Source: Guyparkeria sp016278265
GTDB lineage: Bacteria > Pseudomonadota > Gammaproteobacteria > Halothiobacillales > Halothiobacillaceae
Length of the DNA: 64,000 bases
Reading direction: 5' to 3' (one strand)
Assembly: GCF_044582145.1 (NCBI RefSeq)
Contig: NZ_JBDODO010000003.1
Every line of letters starts with the position of its first letter. Position 1 is the stretch's first letter. Under the pieces are notes generated by a model that was given only the letters and a program-made list of their open reading frames with translations, ran no database searches and was not told the DNA's origin. Below are positions 42,975 through 54,528 of the stretch, piece after piece. The position numbers and the translations under genes were made by a program.

Positions 42975-44302
42975 GAAGGCTCAAGCCACGCCATATCCAG
43001 ACCCGCCTGACGCTCTGGCTGCTGGCCAGCGTCCTGGTCCTGGTCGCCCTGTTCTGGCTGGTTACCGCCCGCGCGCCCGTGGTGCTTACCGAGAGCTATG
43101 TCGTCGACCGGCTTGCCCATGACGCCGAGGTGCTCATCCTCGGCGTCGACCCGACCACCACCCCTCCCCGACTCGATCCGGCCTACGCCAATCCCATCTA
43201 CGAGCGCCCCTACTCCGGGCACTATTACCAGCTCGATATTGGCGGCACCACATTGCGCTCGCGGTCGCTATGGGATTTCGATTTCGAACCCGGCAAGCTC
43301 AATTCGTTTCCCGGCACCTACCACGACACCGGCCCGGCGGGCCAGCCGTTGCTCGTCTACGCCGACCGGATTCAGAAGGACGACACCTGGATCGAGGTGC
43401 ACGTGGCCGAGGACCTCTCGGCGCTGGGGCAGCGGATCGACGCCTTCCGCTGGCGTTTCGCCATCGTCACCCTGATCCTGCTCGGGATCATGCTCGTCGC
43501 CCAGCGGCTAATCGTCCGGGCAAGCCTGCGCCCACTCGAGCGGGTTCGGCGGGATTGCCGTCGCCTGCAGGACGGCGAGATCGACCGGCTGGATGAAACC
43601 GTCCCGCCGGAGCTTCGACCCATGGTCGAGGAAATCAACCATCTGCAGGACGCCATGCAGCGCCGTCTGTCGCGTTCGCGCAAGGCGCTCGGCAACCTCG
43701 CCCACGCGCTCAAGACCCCCATCACGCTGATCGACCAGGTGCTGCAACGCTCCCATAAGGACCTTTCGCCGGAGACCGCCGAACGGCTTGCCGAGGGGGT
43801 CGCTCGCATGCGCCGAATCACTGACCGGGAACTTCGCCAGGCACGCATGGCAGGCGAAGCCCGTGGCGGCCAGCGTTTCGAGGTGGAAAGCGAACTGCCC
43901 CGGTTACTCGGCATGTTCCGTCATCTCCATCCCGACAAGACCTTCACCCACCGGGTCGACTGCCCCAGCGGTGCCTTCCTGCGCGCCGACCGAGAGGACA
44001 TGTACGAACTCTTCGGCAACCTGTTGGACAACGCGGCGAAATGGGCCGAGAGCCGCATACAGGTCGAGGTAAGCCGGCAGGACGACCGCTGGCATATCAC
44101 CGTTTCCGACGATGGACCGGGCGTTCCGGCCGACTCCTTGCAGGAACTCGCCCACCGGGGAACGCGCCTGGACGAATCCCGCGATGGGCACGGACTGGGG
44201 CTGGCGATCGTTCGCGAAATCGTCGAACTATACGGCGGCAAGCTGTCGTTCTCGCGCTCGCCTGACCTCGGTGGACTTGCCGTCGAGATCCAACTGCCCT
44301 GA
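42971..44302 (+). CDS. Sensor histidine kinase (PhoQ-like)
   Basis: 443 aa. Two membrane segments (about 12-32 and 163-183) flank a periplasmic sensor domain of about 130 residues containing several His, Asp and Glu. The phosphorylated His245 is in LGNLAHALKTPITLI, with N box ELFGNLLDNAAKWA and G boxes DDGPGVP and GHGLGLAIV. It starts in the stop of the regulator (ATGA). It probably senses periplasmic metal with the PepSY protein. Confidence 0.92.
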   Translation: MRRLKPRHIQTRLTLWLLASVLVLVALFWLVTARAPVVLTESYVVDRLAHDAEVLILGVDPTTTPPRLDPAYANPIYERPYSGHYYQLDIGGTTLRSRSLWDFDFEPGKLNSFPGTYHDTGPAGQPLLVYADRIQKDDTWIEVHVAEDLSALGQRIDAFRWRFAIVTLILLGIMLVAQRLIVRASLRPLERVRRDCRRLQDGEIDRLDETVPPELRPMVEEINHLQDAMQRRLSRSRKALGNLAHALKTPITLIDQVLQRSHKDLSPETAERLAEGVARMRRITDRELRQARMAGEARGGQRFEVESELPRLLGMFRHLHPDKTFTHRVDCPSGAFLRADREDMYELFGNLLDNAAKWAESRIQVEVSRQDDRWHITVSDDGPGVPADSLQELAHRGTRLDESRDGHGLGLAIVREIVELYGGKLSFSRSPDLGGLAVEIQLP

Positions 44303-44322
44303 ACACGTCGTCCCATCACGCA

Positions 44323-44356
44323 AACAGGCCGGGGGAAGCACCCGGCCTGTTCATTC
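44323..44356 (+). terminator. Terminator of the metal-efflux operon
   Basis: AACAGGCCGGG/CCCGGCCTGTT stem (44323-44333, 44341-44351) is followed by CATTCTTT. It closes the seven-gene unit 36160-44302. Confidence 0.8.
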
Positions 44357-44450
44357 TTTGCGACAATCCGGCAGGCAATCAGGCAAACCGGCGTCACGCC
44401 CCCTATCCCTTCTGCGAATAAGAGAGCGTGCGCCGGACGCTGACCTCCTG

Positions 44451-47048
<2,598 letters not shown>

Positions 47049-47085
47049 GTAAAGCACCTCGTATGCCTTGAATTCGTGTAACTGC

Positions 47086-47211
47086 CTACAAATGTAGGCC
47101 CACGGCACGGGTATTCAAGGGCCGGACGGGAGGGAGGGCGTCCGGCGTCCCCAGGTGTACGTCGGAAATGATGACCGTGCGATAGCGGGAACATTGGCGG
47201 TGGGCTTCCAT
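47086..47211 (-). pseudogene. Truncated metallophosphoesterase (LpxH/YbbF-like N-terminus)
   Basis: A good GGAGG site and ATG at 47211 open a 41-residue frame whose start, MEAHRQCSRYRTVIISDVHLGTPDA, carries the metal-binding DVHLGT motif of UDP-2,3-diacylglucosamine hydrolase-like calcineurin phosphoesterases. After about 25 residues the match ends in low-complexity Pro/Arg codons and a stop. Only the N-terminus survives, so this is a gene remnant left ahead of clpB. Confidence 0.65.
47090..47118 (-). promoter_or_regulatory. Sigma32-like heat-shock promoter of clpB
   Basis: On the minus strand CTTGAAT (47118-47112), a 14-bp spacer and CTACATTT (47097-47090) resemble the CTTGAAA/CCCCATnT sigma32 consensus, 42 bp before the clpB start. 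The -10 lies within a CCTACA-AA-TGTAGG dyad (47085-47098). The promoter overlaps the phosphoesterase remnant. Confidence 0.6.
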
Positions 47212-47298
47212 AAGACACCTCCGTGCTAAAGGGAGCCCTACCGTTATCCCGCAACAAGGTGACTGGCCCATGTCAGCCGGATCACGCGTCGACGACAC

Positions 47299-48159
47299 TC
47301 AATGCTGCCGGACCGCCAGCGCGGTAACGGTGGCGATGATGACGCCCATTCCGAGCCACTGTAACGGCGCGAGCGACTGGCCCAGGACCGCCAGACCGAA
47401 CAGCGACGCGGTAACCGGTTCGACCGCGGCCACCAGCGCCACGGCGACCGGCGAGGCCCGCCTCAGGCCGAGCACGTAGAACACGAATGAAAGGCCCGCG
47501 CCGAACAGCCCCAGCAGCAAGAACAAGTGGGCATCGTCGGACAGCGAGGCAGACACGACCTTGCCCGGATCGACCAGCGGAGCCATTACCAGCAGGAACA
47601 CCAGGAAGGCCACGGCCAGGACCTCCACCGGCGAGGTGTGGAGTGCCGCATTCCGAAAGCCGAACAGGAACACCGCGTAGGAGACGCCGGCGGCAATCCC
47701 CGCGGCCATACCGGCGAACGACAGCCCCGCCAGATTTTCACCGCCGACAAGCTGGGTCAGCAGCGCCACACCCAACAGGACCGAACCGATCGCCGCCACG
47801 AACCCGGGGGTCAGCCGCACGGCGCCCGTCGTCAGGGAGACCAGGTAGACGTAGATCGGGGCGGTGTACATGAGTGTCACCGCGACCGCGACATTGGCCT
47901 GGGAGATGCTGAGGAAGTAGAAGATGAAGTTGCCCGCGACCCCGAGGCCGGCGAGCGCCGACCAGAGGATCGCGCGCCGGTCGGGCAGCGGGATGACGGC
48001 GAATCTCGCCAGCCACCAGGCGGCGAAACAGAGAAAGCCGACCACGCCCCGGTAGAAGGAGACGACCAGCGGGTCCCAGCCCCGCTCGATGAGCACGGCG
48101 GCAATCCCGCCGGACACGCCCCAGAGGAACGCAGCAAGCATGACCAGCGCGATACCCAT
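47299..48159 (-). CDS. EamA/DMT-superfamily permease
   Basis: 286 aa with ten hydrophobic segments in two EamA repeats (FLWGVSGGIAAVLIERGWDP and FLFGFRNAALHTSPVEVLA). The family exports amino acids or other metabolites; substrate unknown. GGAGG lies 5 nt before the ATG at 48159. The leader carries a duplicated 13-bp GGCACCTCCCCGG/GGCACCTCCCCGA block (48161-48186). Confidence 0.85.
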   Translation of the reverse strand: MGIALVMLAAFLWGVSGGIAAVLIERGWDPLVVSFYRGVVGFLCFAAWWLARFAVIPLPDRRAILWSALAGLGVAGNFIFYFLSISQANVAVAVTLMYTAPIYVYLVSLTTGAVRLTPGFVAAIGSVLLGVALLTQLVGGENLAGLSFAGMAAGIAAGVSYAVFLFGFRNAALHTSPVEVLAVAFLVFLLVMAPLVDPGKVVSASLSDDAHLFLLLGLFGAGLSFVFYVLGLRRASPVAVALVAAVEPVTASLFGLAVLGQSLAPLQWLGMGVIIATVTALAVRQH

Positions 48160-48297
48160 GGGCACCTCCCCGGGGCACCTCCCCGACGGCCAGGTCGGCA
48201 GGCACCCGATGCCGGCCGACGCACGGACCAGGCAGTCCGGCCCGCGTCTCAACAACCGTAGCAGGCAGGCACCAGCAACGCGTTGCGGATCAGGGCG

Positions 48298-48795
48298 TTA
48301 CCGTTCTCTCAGGTCCGCATGCCGGCTCACGAGCCGGTCGAGGAAGAGGATGCCGTCGAGATGATCGATCTCGTGCTGGGCAATGCGCGCCTCGAAGCCC
48401 TTCATCTTGAAGGTGACGGTCCGCCCCTGAATGTCCTGGGCGGTCAGCTCGATGGTCTCGGCACGGATCACCTTACCGGTGTAATCGGGAATGGACAGGC
48501 AGCCCTCGCGACCGACGGCAAAGCCCTTCCAGTTGGTGATCGCCGGATTGACCAAGACCAGGGGGCCGTTGTTGTCCACCGGGCGTTTGGCGCGCGTGGC
48601 ATCCACCAGGCACAGCCGCTGCATGCGCCCCACCTGCGGGGCGGCGATGCCCACGGCCGAGGGGCCCAGGTCCGCGGTGTGCTGCAGGTGTTCGGCAAAC
48701 TCCCGCAACTCCGGGTCGAATTGCTCGACCGGCTCGCAGACCGTTTTCAGGCGCTCGTCGGGGTACGTCAGGATCGGCAGTGGCTCCACGCTCAC
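48298..48795 (-). CDS. def: Peptide deformylase
   Basis: 165 aa Fe/Zn enzyme removing the N-formyl group of new proteins. All three motifs are present: GIAAPQVG, EGCLSIP, and QHEIDHLDGILF. It starts with a GTG at 48795 overlapping the stop of the ACT gene (GTGA). It is not next to fmt, unlike in E. coli, so may be a second paralogue. Confidence 0.95.
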   Translation of the reverse strand: MSVEPLPILTYPDERLKTVCEPVEQFDPELREFAEHLQHTADLGPSAVGIAAPQVGRMQRLCLVDATRAKRPVDNNGPLVLVNPAITNWKGFAVGREGCLSIPDYTGKVIRAETIELTAQDIQGRTVTFKMKGFEARIAQHEIDHLDGILFLDRLVSRHADLRER

Positions 48796-49316
48796 CCCCG
48801 CATCGTCACGAGCGGGGTGACACGCACGGTCAGCCCCTGATCGGCGAAACGCGCCACGCACTGCTCGATCGGCTCGATCCCGTTACTGCTCTCACCGTCG
48901 ATCTGCATGATATAGATCGGCTTGTCGCTCGACCCGCCCACGTCCGAGCGCAGGTCGAGGATGTTCATGCCGGCCTCGAGCAGCGCGGCGGTGACCTCAC
49001 TGACGATGCCGCTGCGGTCGGCGCTGTGCACGATCACCGACACGTCCGGCTCGCGGTGCTGATGCAGGGCCGCGTCGATCTCGTCGACGTGCAGCTTGAG
49101 ACCAAAATCGGCCCGGGTGGATTCGAGCAGGCCGGCCACCTCCTCGGGGTTGCCGGCGCCACGCACCATCATCATGATCGCGAACTGGTTGCCCAGCCGC
49201 ATCATCGCCGTCTCGCCGAGCTCGGCGCCCACGCCGAACAACACCCGGGTGACATGGGCGACGATGCCGGGCCGATCCGCCCCGACCAGGGTCAGCAAAA
49301 GCCAGGGTTGCGTCAT
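48792..49316 (-). CDS. ACT-domain protein (GcvR-like)
   Basis: 174 aa with two ACT domains: LLLTLVGADRPGIVAHVTRVL and VSVIVHSADRSGIVSEVTAALLEAG. This is the architecture of GcvR, the glycine-cleavage repressor partner, and of uncharacterised ACT proteins in many gammaproteobacteria. It probably binds an amino acid. It lies 16 bp after pgeF and overlaps def. Confidence 0.82.
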   Translation of the reverse strand: MTQPWLLLTLVGADRPGIVAHVTRVLFGVGAELGETAMMRLGNQFAIMMMVRGAGNPEEVAGLLESTRADFGLKLHVDEIDAALHQHREPDVSVIVHSADRSGIVSEVTAALLEAGMNILDLRSDVGGSSDKPIYIMQIDGESSNGIEPIEQCVARFADQGLTVRVTPLVTMRG

Positions 49317-49332
49317 TTCGGTCTTCCTCTTG

Positions 49333-50106
49333 TCAGTCTTTTTCGCGCCAGACCAAGGTGGCCATCCGGCCGGTCTCGCCCTGATCGCGGCGATACGAGT
49401 AGAACAATTCGGGCAGCGCGTAAGTATCCCGGTCGCCGCCGAACACGCGGGTAATCCCCTGCCGGCGCAATCGAGACCGGGCCAGGGCGAATAAATCGGC
49501 ATGGTATCTACCGGTCTGGGCCGCGCCACGGAAGGCCGATGCATCGGCGGGGTATTCGCGCATGAACGCCTCGCGCACGTCCTCGCCCACCTCGAAATGC
49601 GCCGGACCGATTGCCGGGCCCAGCCAGGCCATCAACTCGTCACCGGCCACCGAGAAGCGATCGACGGTACGCTCGATCACACCGGCGGCCAGGCCACGCC
49701 AGCCGGCATGGGCGACCGCCACCTCGCTGCCGTCGTGGCTGGCAAGCGTCACCGACAGGCAATCGGCGGTCAGCACCGCCAGCACCTCGCCGGGGCGATT
49801 GGTATACGCCGCATCGCCCTCGGGGCGATCGGTCGGCACGTTCGGCCCGATGACCGTGGTGCCATGCGTCTGGTTCAGCCAGCGAGGCGGCTCCGGCAGC
49901 GCGAGCATCTCGGCCAGATCGGCCCGATTGGCCGCCACGGTCTCGGTCTGGTCACCGACGTGAGTGGCCAGATTAAAGCCATCGAACGGCGGCTGGCTGT
50001 GGCCACCGATCCGGGTGGTCACACCAGCACGCACGCCGGCCGGCGTCGGCCAGGTGGCCTCGATGAAGCGACTGCCCTCAGGGGCGTCAGTCGGGATCCG
50101 TGACAT
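49333..50106 (-). CDS. pgeF: Peptidoglycan editing factor PgeF (laccase-domain)
   Basis: 257 aa Cu-oxidase_4/DUF152 protein. Zn site residues appear in QTHGTTV, LTADCLSV and AHAGWRGLAAGV, the family hallmarks. PgeF removes wrongly incorporated amino acids from peptidoglycan stems; related enzymes act on purine nucleosides. It overlaps the rluD stop by 20 bp, the conserved rluD-pgeF pair. Confidence 0.93.
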   Translation of the reverse strand: MSRIPTDAPEGSRFIEATWPTPAGVRAGVTTRIGGHSQPPFDGFNLATHVGDQTETVAANRADLAEMLALPEPPRWLNQTHGTTVIGPNVPTDRPEGDAAYTNRPGEVLAVLTADCLSVTLASHDGSEVAVAHAGWRGLAAGVIERTVDRFSVAGDELMAWLGPAIGPAHFEVGEDVREAFMREYPADASAFRGAAQTGRYHADLFALARSRLRRQGITRVFGGDRDTYALPELFYSYRRDQGETGRMATLVWREKD

Positions 50107-51097
50107 AGATAACCTCGGCCTCTCCTTCGTCGTTGCCGTCGCGATAATCGCGCAGCAGTTCGATCAATTCGTCCATATCATCCGGCATCGGCGCCTTGAG
50201 CGACAGCGTCTCGCCGGTCTCGGGGTGAGTGAGCGTCAGCCGCCGGGCATGCAGGGCCTGACGACCGAAGTCGCGTAGCACATCGACCAACATGTCCTCG
50301 GCACCCCGCGGCAGGCGCGGGCGCCCCCCGTAGACCGGATCACCCACGATCGGGTGACGGATATGCGCCATGTGCACCCGGATCTGGTGGGTGCGGCCCG
50401 TTTCCAGACGGACACGCAACCAGGTGTGTTCGCCGAACTGCTCGACGACCCGGTAATGCGTCACGGCCGGTTTGCCCTGGGCCACGACCGCCTGGCGCTG
50501 CCGATCGCGGGCATGCCGCCCGATCGGCTCGTCCACCGTGCCGCCGGCGATCAGGTGGCCAACCACCACCGCGTCGTATTCACGGCCGATCCGCCGCTCG
50601 GCCAGGTCGGCAACCAGAGCCTGAAATGCCGCCTGCGTCTTGCCCACAACCAGCAGACCGCTGGTCTGCTTGTCGAGCCGGTGCACCACCCCGGCACGTG
50701 GCAGCAGGGCCAGCTCGGGATCGTGATGAAGCAATGCGTTGACCAGCGTACCATCCGGATTGCCGGCCCCGGGGTGCACCACCAGGTCGACCGGCTTGTT
50801 GACCACCAGCAGGTGCTCGTCCTCGAAGACGATGTCCAGTGGAATGTCCTGGGGACGATCCTCGCTCTGCTGCTCCAACTCGGTCCGCAGAGACAACTCC
50901 TCGCCCCCCAGCACGGTGTCGCGCGGACGCATCGACCGGCCGTCCACCGTCACTTCGCCACCCTTGATCCATTCCTGGATTCGGCTGCGGGAGAAGTCCG
51001 GCCATAACTGCGCGGCCGCCTGGTCGAGACGCATGCCGGCCAGCTCGGCGGGAATCAACAAGGTGCGTTCTACATCCATCAGTCGGGAATCAGCCAT
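50087..51097 (-). CDS. rluD: 23S rRNA pseudouridine synthase RluD
   Basis: 336 aa. N-terminal S4 domain (MRLDQAAAQLWPDFSRSRIQEWI) and catalytic Asp in RLDKQTSGLLVVGKT, with the RTHQIRVHM motif. It modifies helix 69 of 23S rRNA. Start at 51097 or 51079; neither has a strong ribosome-binding site. Divergent from bamD, as in many gammaproteobacteria. Confidence 0.94.
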   Translation of the reverse strand: MADSRLMDVERTLLIPAELAGMRLDQAAAQLWPDFSRSRIQEWIKGGEVTVDGRSMRPRDTVLGGEELSLRTELEQQSEDRPQDIPLDIVFEDEHLLVVNKPVDLVVHPGAGNPDGTLVNALLHHDPELALLPRAGVVHRLDKQTSGLLVVGKTQAAFQALVADLAERRIGREYDAVVVGHLIAGGTVDEPIGRHARDRQRQAVVAQGKPAVTHYRVVEQFGEHTWLRVRLETGRTHQIRVHMAHIRHPIVGDPVYGGRPRLPRGAEDMLVDVLRDFGRQALHARRLTLTHPETGETLSLKAPMPDDMDELIELLRDYRDGNDEGEAEVIYVTDPD

Positions 51098-51299
51098 CCA
51101 AAAGCAACGGAAGCGCGCCGTGGCGCCGTCCGTCGTGACATGAAAAAGACGGGCAAACACCCGCCATGAGATTGGTTGGTTTTTAGCATCTTATCTGCGA
51201 AGATTATCCGCTAACGCTCGCCCCATCAACGCGCCGTACGATGCGCTTTTGGGCGGGCGGCGTCCACTCACTACTGCCAGCGGCCCTTCACTCCTGATC

Positions 51300-52121
51300 A
51301 TGACCCAGCATCGCGACCGTAACCGTCCGGCCACTCGCCGCTCTCTTCCCCGGCACCTTGCCCGCGCGGCCCTGATCGCCGGCATGGTCACGTTCGCCAG
51401 CGGCTGCTCCTGGTTCTCGAAGAACGACGACGATCAAGTGGACCTCTCCGACCCGACCGCCTCGGCCGGCCAGCTCTATCAGGAAGCCAACGAGGCGATG
51501 CGCCGGGGCAACTACGAGACGGCAATCAAGAAGTACGAGACCCTGGAGGGCCGCTACCCGTTCGGTGCCTACACCGAGCAGGCGCAACTTGAAGTCGCGT
51601 ATGCCTACTACAAGTACGACGAACCGGATTCGGCGATCGCCGCCGCGGATCGTTACATTCAGCTGCACCCTCGTGGTGACAATGTGGCCTACGCCCTGTA
51701 CCTGAAGGGGCTGGCCAACATGAGTCGTGGCGATTCGCTGATCAACAAGATCGCGCCGCCGGACCTCTCCAAGCGCGACCAGTCGGTGATCGAGGCGGCG
51801 TACAAGTCGTTCGCGCGCCTGGTCGAGCAATACCCCGACAGCCAGTACGTCGACGATGCCAGCCGCCGCCTGATCGAGGCGCGCAACTCGCTGGCCAAGC
51901 ACGAGATCCAGGTCGCCGATTACTACATGCGGCGTGGCGCGTGGCTTGCCGCCGCCAATCGGGCTCAATCCGCCCTCGACAAGTACAACGGCTCGACCTC
52001 GACCATCCCGGCACTGAAACTCCTGATTCGCGCCTACGACAAGCTGGGCCTGGAACAGGAACGACAGGACGCCGAAGCGATTCTCGAGGCGACCCGCCAG
52101 GCCAACCCCGAGGATTCCTGA
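51300..52121 (+). CDS. bamD: Outer-membrane assembly lipoprotein BamD
   Basis: 273 aa. A lipobox FASGC with Cys36 ends the signal; five TPR-like repeats follow (YQEANEAMRRGNYETAIKKYETLEGRYPFG onward), with the family's DNVAYALYLKGLANM. It is an essential partner of BamA in outer-membrane protein insertion. The terminator at 52165 follows at once. Confidence 0.95.
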   Translation: MTQHRDRNRPATRRSLPRHLARAALIAGMVTFASGCSWFSKNDDDQVDLSDPTASAGQLYQEANEAMRRGNYETAIKKYETLEGRYPFGAYTEQAQLEVAYAYYKYDEPDSAIAAADRYIQLHPRGDNVAYALYLKGLANMSRGDSLINKIAPPDLSKRDQSVIEAAYKSFARLVEQYPDSQYVDDASRRLIEARNSLAKHEIQVADYYMRRGAWLAAANRAQSALDKYNGSTSTIPALKLLIRAYDKLGLEQERQDAEAILEATRQANPEDS

Positions 52122-52164
52122 ATCGATTGACGCGTTTCGGCCAGCCTTTCGGCAGGTCGGGGTC

Positions 52165-52201
52165 AAGAAAGGGCCGATGGCATTGCCGTCGGCCCTTTCT
52201 T
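52165..52201 (+). terminator. Terminator of bamD
   Basis: 13-bp perfect stem AAGAAAGGGCCGA/TCGGCCCTTTCTT (52165-52177, 52189-52201) with an 11-nt loop and T-rich tail. Confidence 0.9.
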
Positions 52202-52202
52202 T

Positions 52203-52432
52203 TGTTCGGTGCCATGGCCCCCGGAAAAGGTTCATCGCGTTTTGCCATGAAAAGCGTTTCAGACGCTGCAGGAGGCAGCATGCTGATCACGCATCTTGCC
52301 TACCCTGGTGCTACGCTTGAATAGCAAGATACCCAGCCAGCTTGCCTGCGACAGCCGGTCAGGCAACGGCCTTTCGGCCTTCCCGGCATTCTGATGTTGC
52401 GGAGAACAAGCCCATCCACTGGAGGCATGACC
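52203..52432. other. Intergenic leader ahead of the SLR protein gene
   Basis: No established gene. A 14-codon frame (52280-52324, MLITHLAYPGATLE) follows AGGAGG and could be a leader peptide, but nothing else supports it. GCCTG/CAGGC and GGCC-rich hairpins lie around 52341-52375. Confidence 0.3.
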
Positions 52433-53731
52433 GTGATCATCAAGACACTCGCACTCAGTCTTATCCTTTTCGGATCCGTCGGACTGGCCAGCGCCGATTA
52501 CAACGACGGCATGCGCTACTTCGAGCAGCAGGAGTACCGGCAAGCACTGCAACAATTCACGGACGCGGCCCGACGAGGCGACCCCGATGCCCAATACATG
52601 CTGGGCCGCCTGAATGCGGCCGGCAACGGTACCACTCAGAATTTCGTGCAGGCGCACAAGTGGTACAACCTGGCCGCGTCCCGTGGTCATCGCCATGCCG
52701 CCGAGGCACGCGACTCGCTGGCCGAACGCATGACGTCCTCACAGGTCGCCAGGGCACAGCAAGCGGCACGCGACTGGCAGCCGGAAGGGGCGCAAGCGAC
52801 ACCGCAGCCTCGGCCCGAGATCGACACCTTGTCGGATCGGGAAGCCGTGGCCGAGATACAGCGTGAGCTCAATCGACTCGGCTACGACGCCGGCCCCACG
52901 GACGGCGTCATGGGAGAACGCACCCGTAACGCGATACGCCAGTATCAGGTCGAAATGGGCATGGACCGGGACGGCCGCGCATCAGACTACCTGCTGCGAC
53001 GCTTGCGCCAGACGGAAAAGGAAGACGTCACCATACCCTCCGAGTCTCAACTCGCCCCCTCTTCCCGGGTCGTCCTACAAGACAACTTCAGCGACGGCAA
53101 TTACCATCGCAATCCTTCGTGGACCGTGTTGAGCGGCGACTTCGAGGTCGATGGGAACGGCTTGCGCAGCATTGTGGAAACACCAGAGACGACCGATCGT
53201 GAATCACGCGGTCTCAGCTCCGATCGACCGGAGGAGATCGGCCTGGCCGTGCTAGGCATGATCCTCGAGCAAAGGGGCAATGCCAGGGAGGGTGAGCAGA
53301 CCACCCGGGTGGAGCCGGCGCAGATATACATCAATGCGCCCGTCGATAATGCCTTTCGGATGGAGCTGGAGCTGGCCTCCCGCCAACAACCCGGCACCCT
53401 CGCACTGGGCCTCTTTCAGGGCAACCGACCCAATGGAACCGGGTATCGACTGGTTTACTCTGCCGGCTCGCAACCGGGACTCAGCCTGATCAGGCTGATT
53501 TCTGGAAGCGCCGAGATCGTGGCACGCCACGACGGCAGCCTCGATCTCGAGGACGGCCGGTTCCACAGTATGGTCTGGAGCCGTGACCAGAACGGACAAA
53601 TGCAAGTGCACGTGGACGGCCGGCGCCTGCTGAGCGTGCAGGACAACCGCCTGCGCGACACCTTCCAGGGCTTCGTGATGGCAAACCAGGGGGGCGACTA
53701 CACTCTGCGCCGAATCAGGCTCGAGGAGTAG
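52433..53731 (+). CDS. Secreted Sel1-repeat / peptidoglycan-binding / LamG-like protein
   Basis: 432 aa. A signal peptide (cleaved near LASA-DYN) is followed by Sel1-like repeats (about residues 22-100: ARRGDPDAQYMLGRLNAAG, AHKWYNLAASRGHRHAAEAR), a PG_binding_1 domain (AVAEIQRELNRLGYDAGPTDG, about 135-190) and a C-terminal domain of about 220 residues with beta-rich, concanavalin/LamG-like features (FSDGNYHRNPSWTV, FRMELELASRQQPG). Probably periplasmic, binding cell wall. GTG at 52433 is 7 nt after GGAGG; ATG at 52427 abuts it. Monocistronic. Confidence 0.7.
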   Translation: MIIKTLALSLILFGSVGLASADYNDGMRYFEQQEYRQALQQFTDAARRGDPDAQYMLGRLNAAGNGTTQNFVQAHKWYNLAASRGHRHAAEARDSLAERMTSSQVARAQQAARDWQPEGAQATPQPRPEIDTLSDREAVAEIQRELNRLGYDAGPTDGVMGERTRNAIRQYQVEMGMDRDGRASDYLLRRLRQTEKEDVTIPSESQLAPSSRVVLQDNFSDGNYHRNPSWTVLSGDFEVDGNGLRSIVETPETTDRESRGLSSDRPEEIGLAVLGMILEQRGNAREGEQTTRVEPAQIYINAPVDNAFRMELELASRQQPGTLALGLFQGNRPNGTGYRLVYSAGSQPGLSLIRLISGSAEIVARHDGSLDLEDGRFHSMVWSRDQNGQMQVHVDGRRLLSVQDNRLRDTFQGFVMANQGGDYTLRRIRLEE

Positions 53732-54062
53732 AGGTTGTAACGCGCCTCACCCCGAACGCCACCCTCGATTCTCTCGCTGAACAGACCGATCGCCTGCCGA
53801 GGGAAGAGCTACGCTCGGCCAGGTGTACCGACGAACACGCCCGTACGAAGTTGCGACGGACACGACGACATCCGGCAGGCAGATCGTGAGCCTTTCCGCC
53901 CGGGGCGCCGGTATCACCCCGGTACTTGGCGATCGTGCCCCTTGCTTTCTGACCACGAGTCTTTCCATTGCCCACCAAGCCACGACGCACCCTGAGCAAC
54001 GCGACAAACGGGGGTGCCATACCCGACCGCAAGTCCACGAAGAACAAAGGGCAGACAAAGCA
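53732..54062. other. Gene-free stretch
   Basis: 331 bp between the SLR protein and the rpsI terminator. No frame with conserved sequence or a good start is seen on either strand. It is moderately GC-rich without obvious repeats. Confidence 0.5.
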
Positions 54063-54088
54063 AAAGCCCCGCACGAGGGCGGGGCTTT
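54063..54088 (-). terminator. Terminator of rplM-rpsI
   Basis: AAAGCCCCGC/GCGGGGCTTT stem (54063-54072, 54079-54088) with a 6-nt loop, followed on the minus strand by TTTTG. It is 36 bp beyond the rpsI stop. Confidence 0.8.
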
Positions 54089-54123
54089 CGAGGTGACCGG
54101 CTCGGGGCCGGCAAGGCGTCGGA

Positions 54124-54516
54124 TCAGCGCTTGGAGAACTGTACCGAACGACGTGCCTTGCGCAGGCCAACCTTCTTACGCTCGACCTGACGAGCATCAC
54201 GGGTCACGAAGCCGGCTTCACGCAGCTTCGGACGGTGTGCCTCGTCGTAATCCATCAGCGCACGGGTCAGACCGTGACGAACGGCACCAGCTTGGCCACT
54301 CGGGCCACCGCCGGCAACGGTCGCGACGACGTCGAACTTGTCGCCTACTTCCAGCAGCTGCAGCGGCTGGCGAACGACCATCTGCGCGGTTTCGCGACCG
54401 AAGAAGTCTTCGATGCTCTTGCCGTTGATGGTGATGTTGCCGGTACCCGGACGCAGGAAGACCCGTGCAGAGGATCTCTTGCGACGACCGGTTCCGTAAT
54501 TCTGTGTCATTGCCAT
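54124..54516 (-). CDS. rpsI: 30S ribosomal protein S9 (uS9)
   Basis: 130 aa. It begins MAMTQNYGTGRRKRSSARVF and ends LRKARRSVQFSKR, the diagnostic basic tail that reaches the decoding site. It lies 12 bp after rplM in the conserved rplM-rpsI operon. Start at 54516 or 54510. Confidence 0.97.
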   Translation of the reverse strand: MAMTQNYGTGRRKRSSARVFLRPGTGNITINGKSIEDFFGRETAQMVVRQPLQLLEVGDKFDVVATVAGGGPSGQAGAVRHGLTRALMDYDEAHRPKLREAGFVTRDARQVERKKVGLRKARRSVQFSKR

Positions 54517-54528
54517 GAGTAGTCTCTC

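Noticed and set aside
52280..52324. Small gene encoding a 14-residue peptide
   Set aside because: It has a good ribosome-binding site but no codon signal or known regulatory logic, so it is mentioned in the gap description only.
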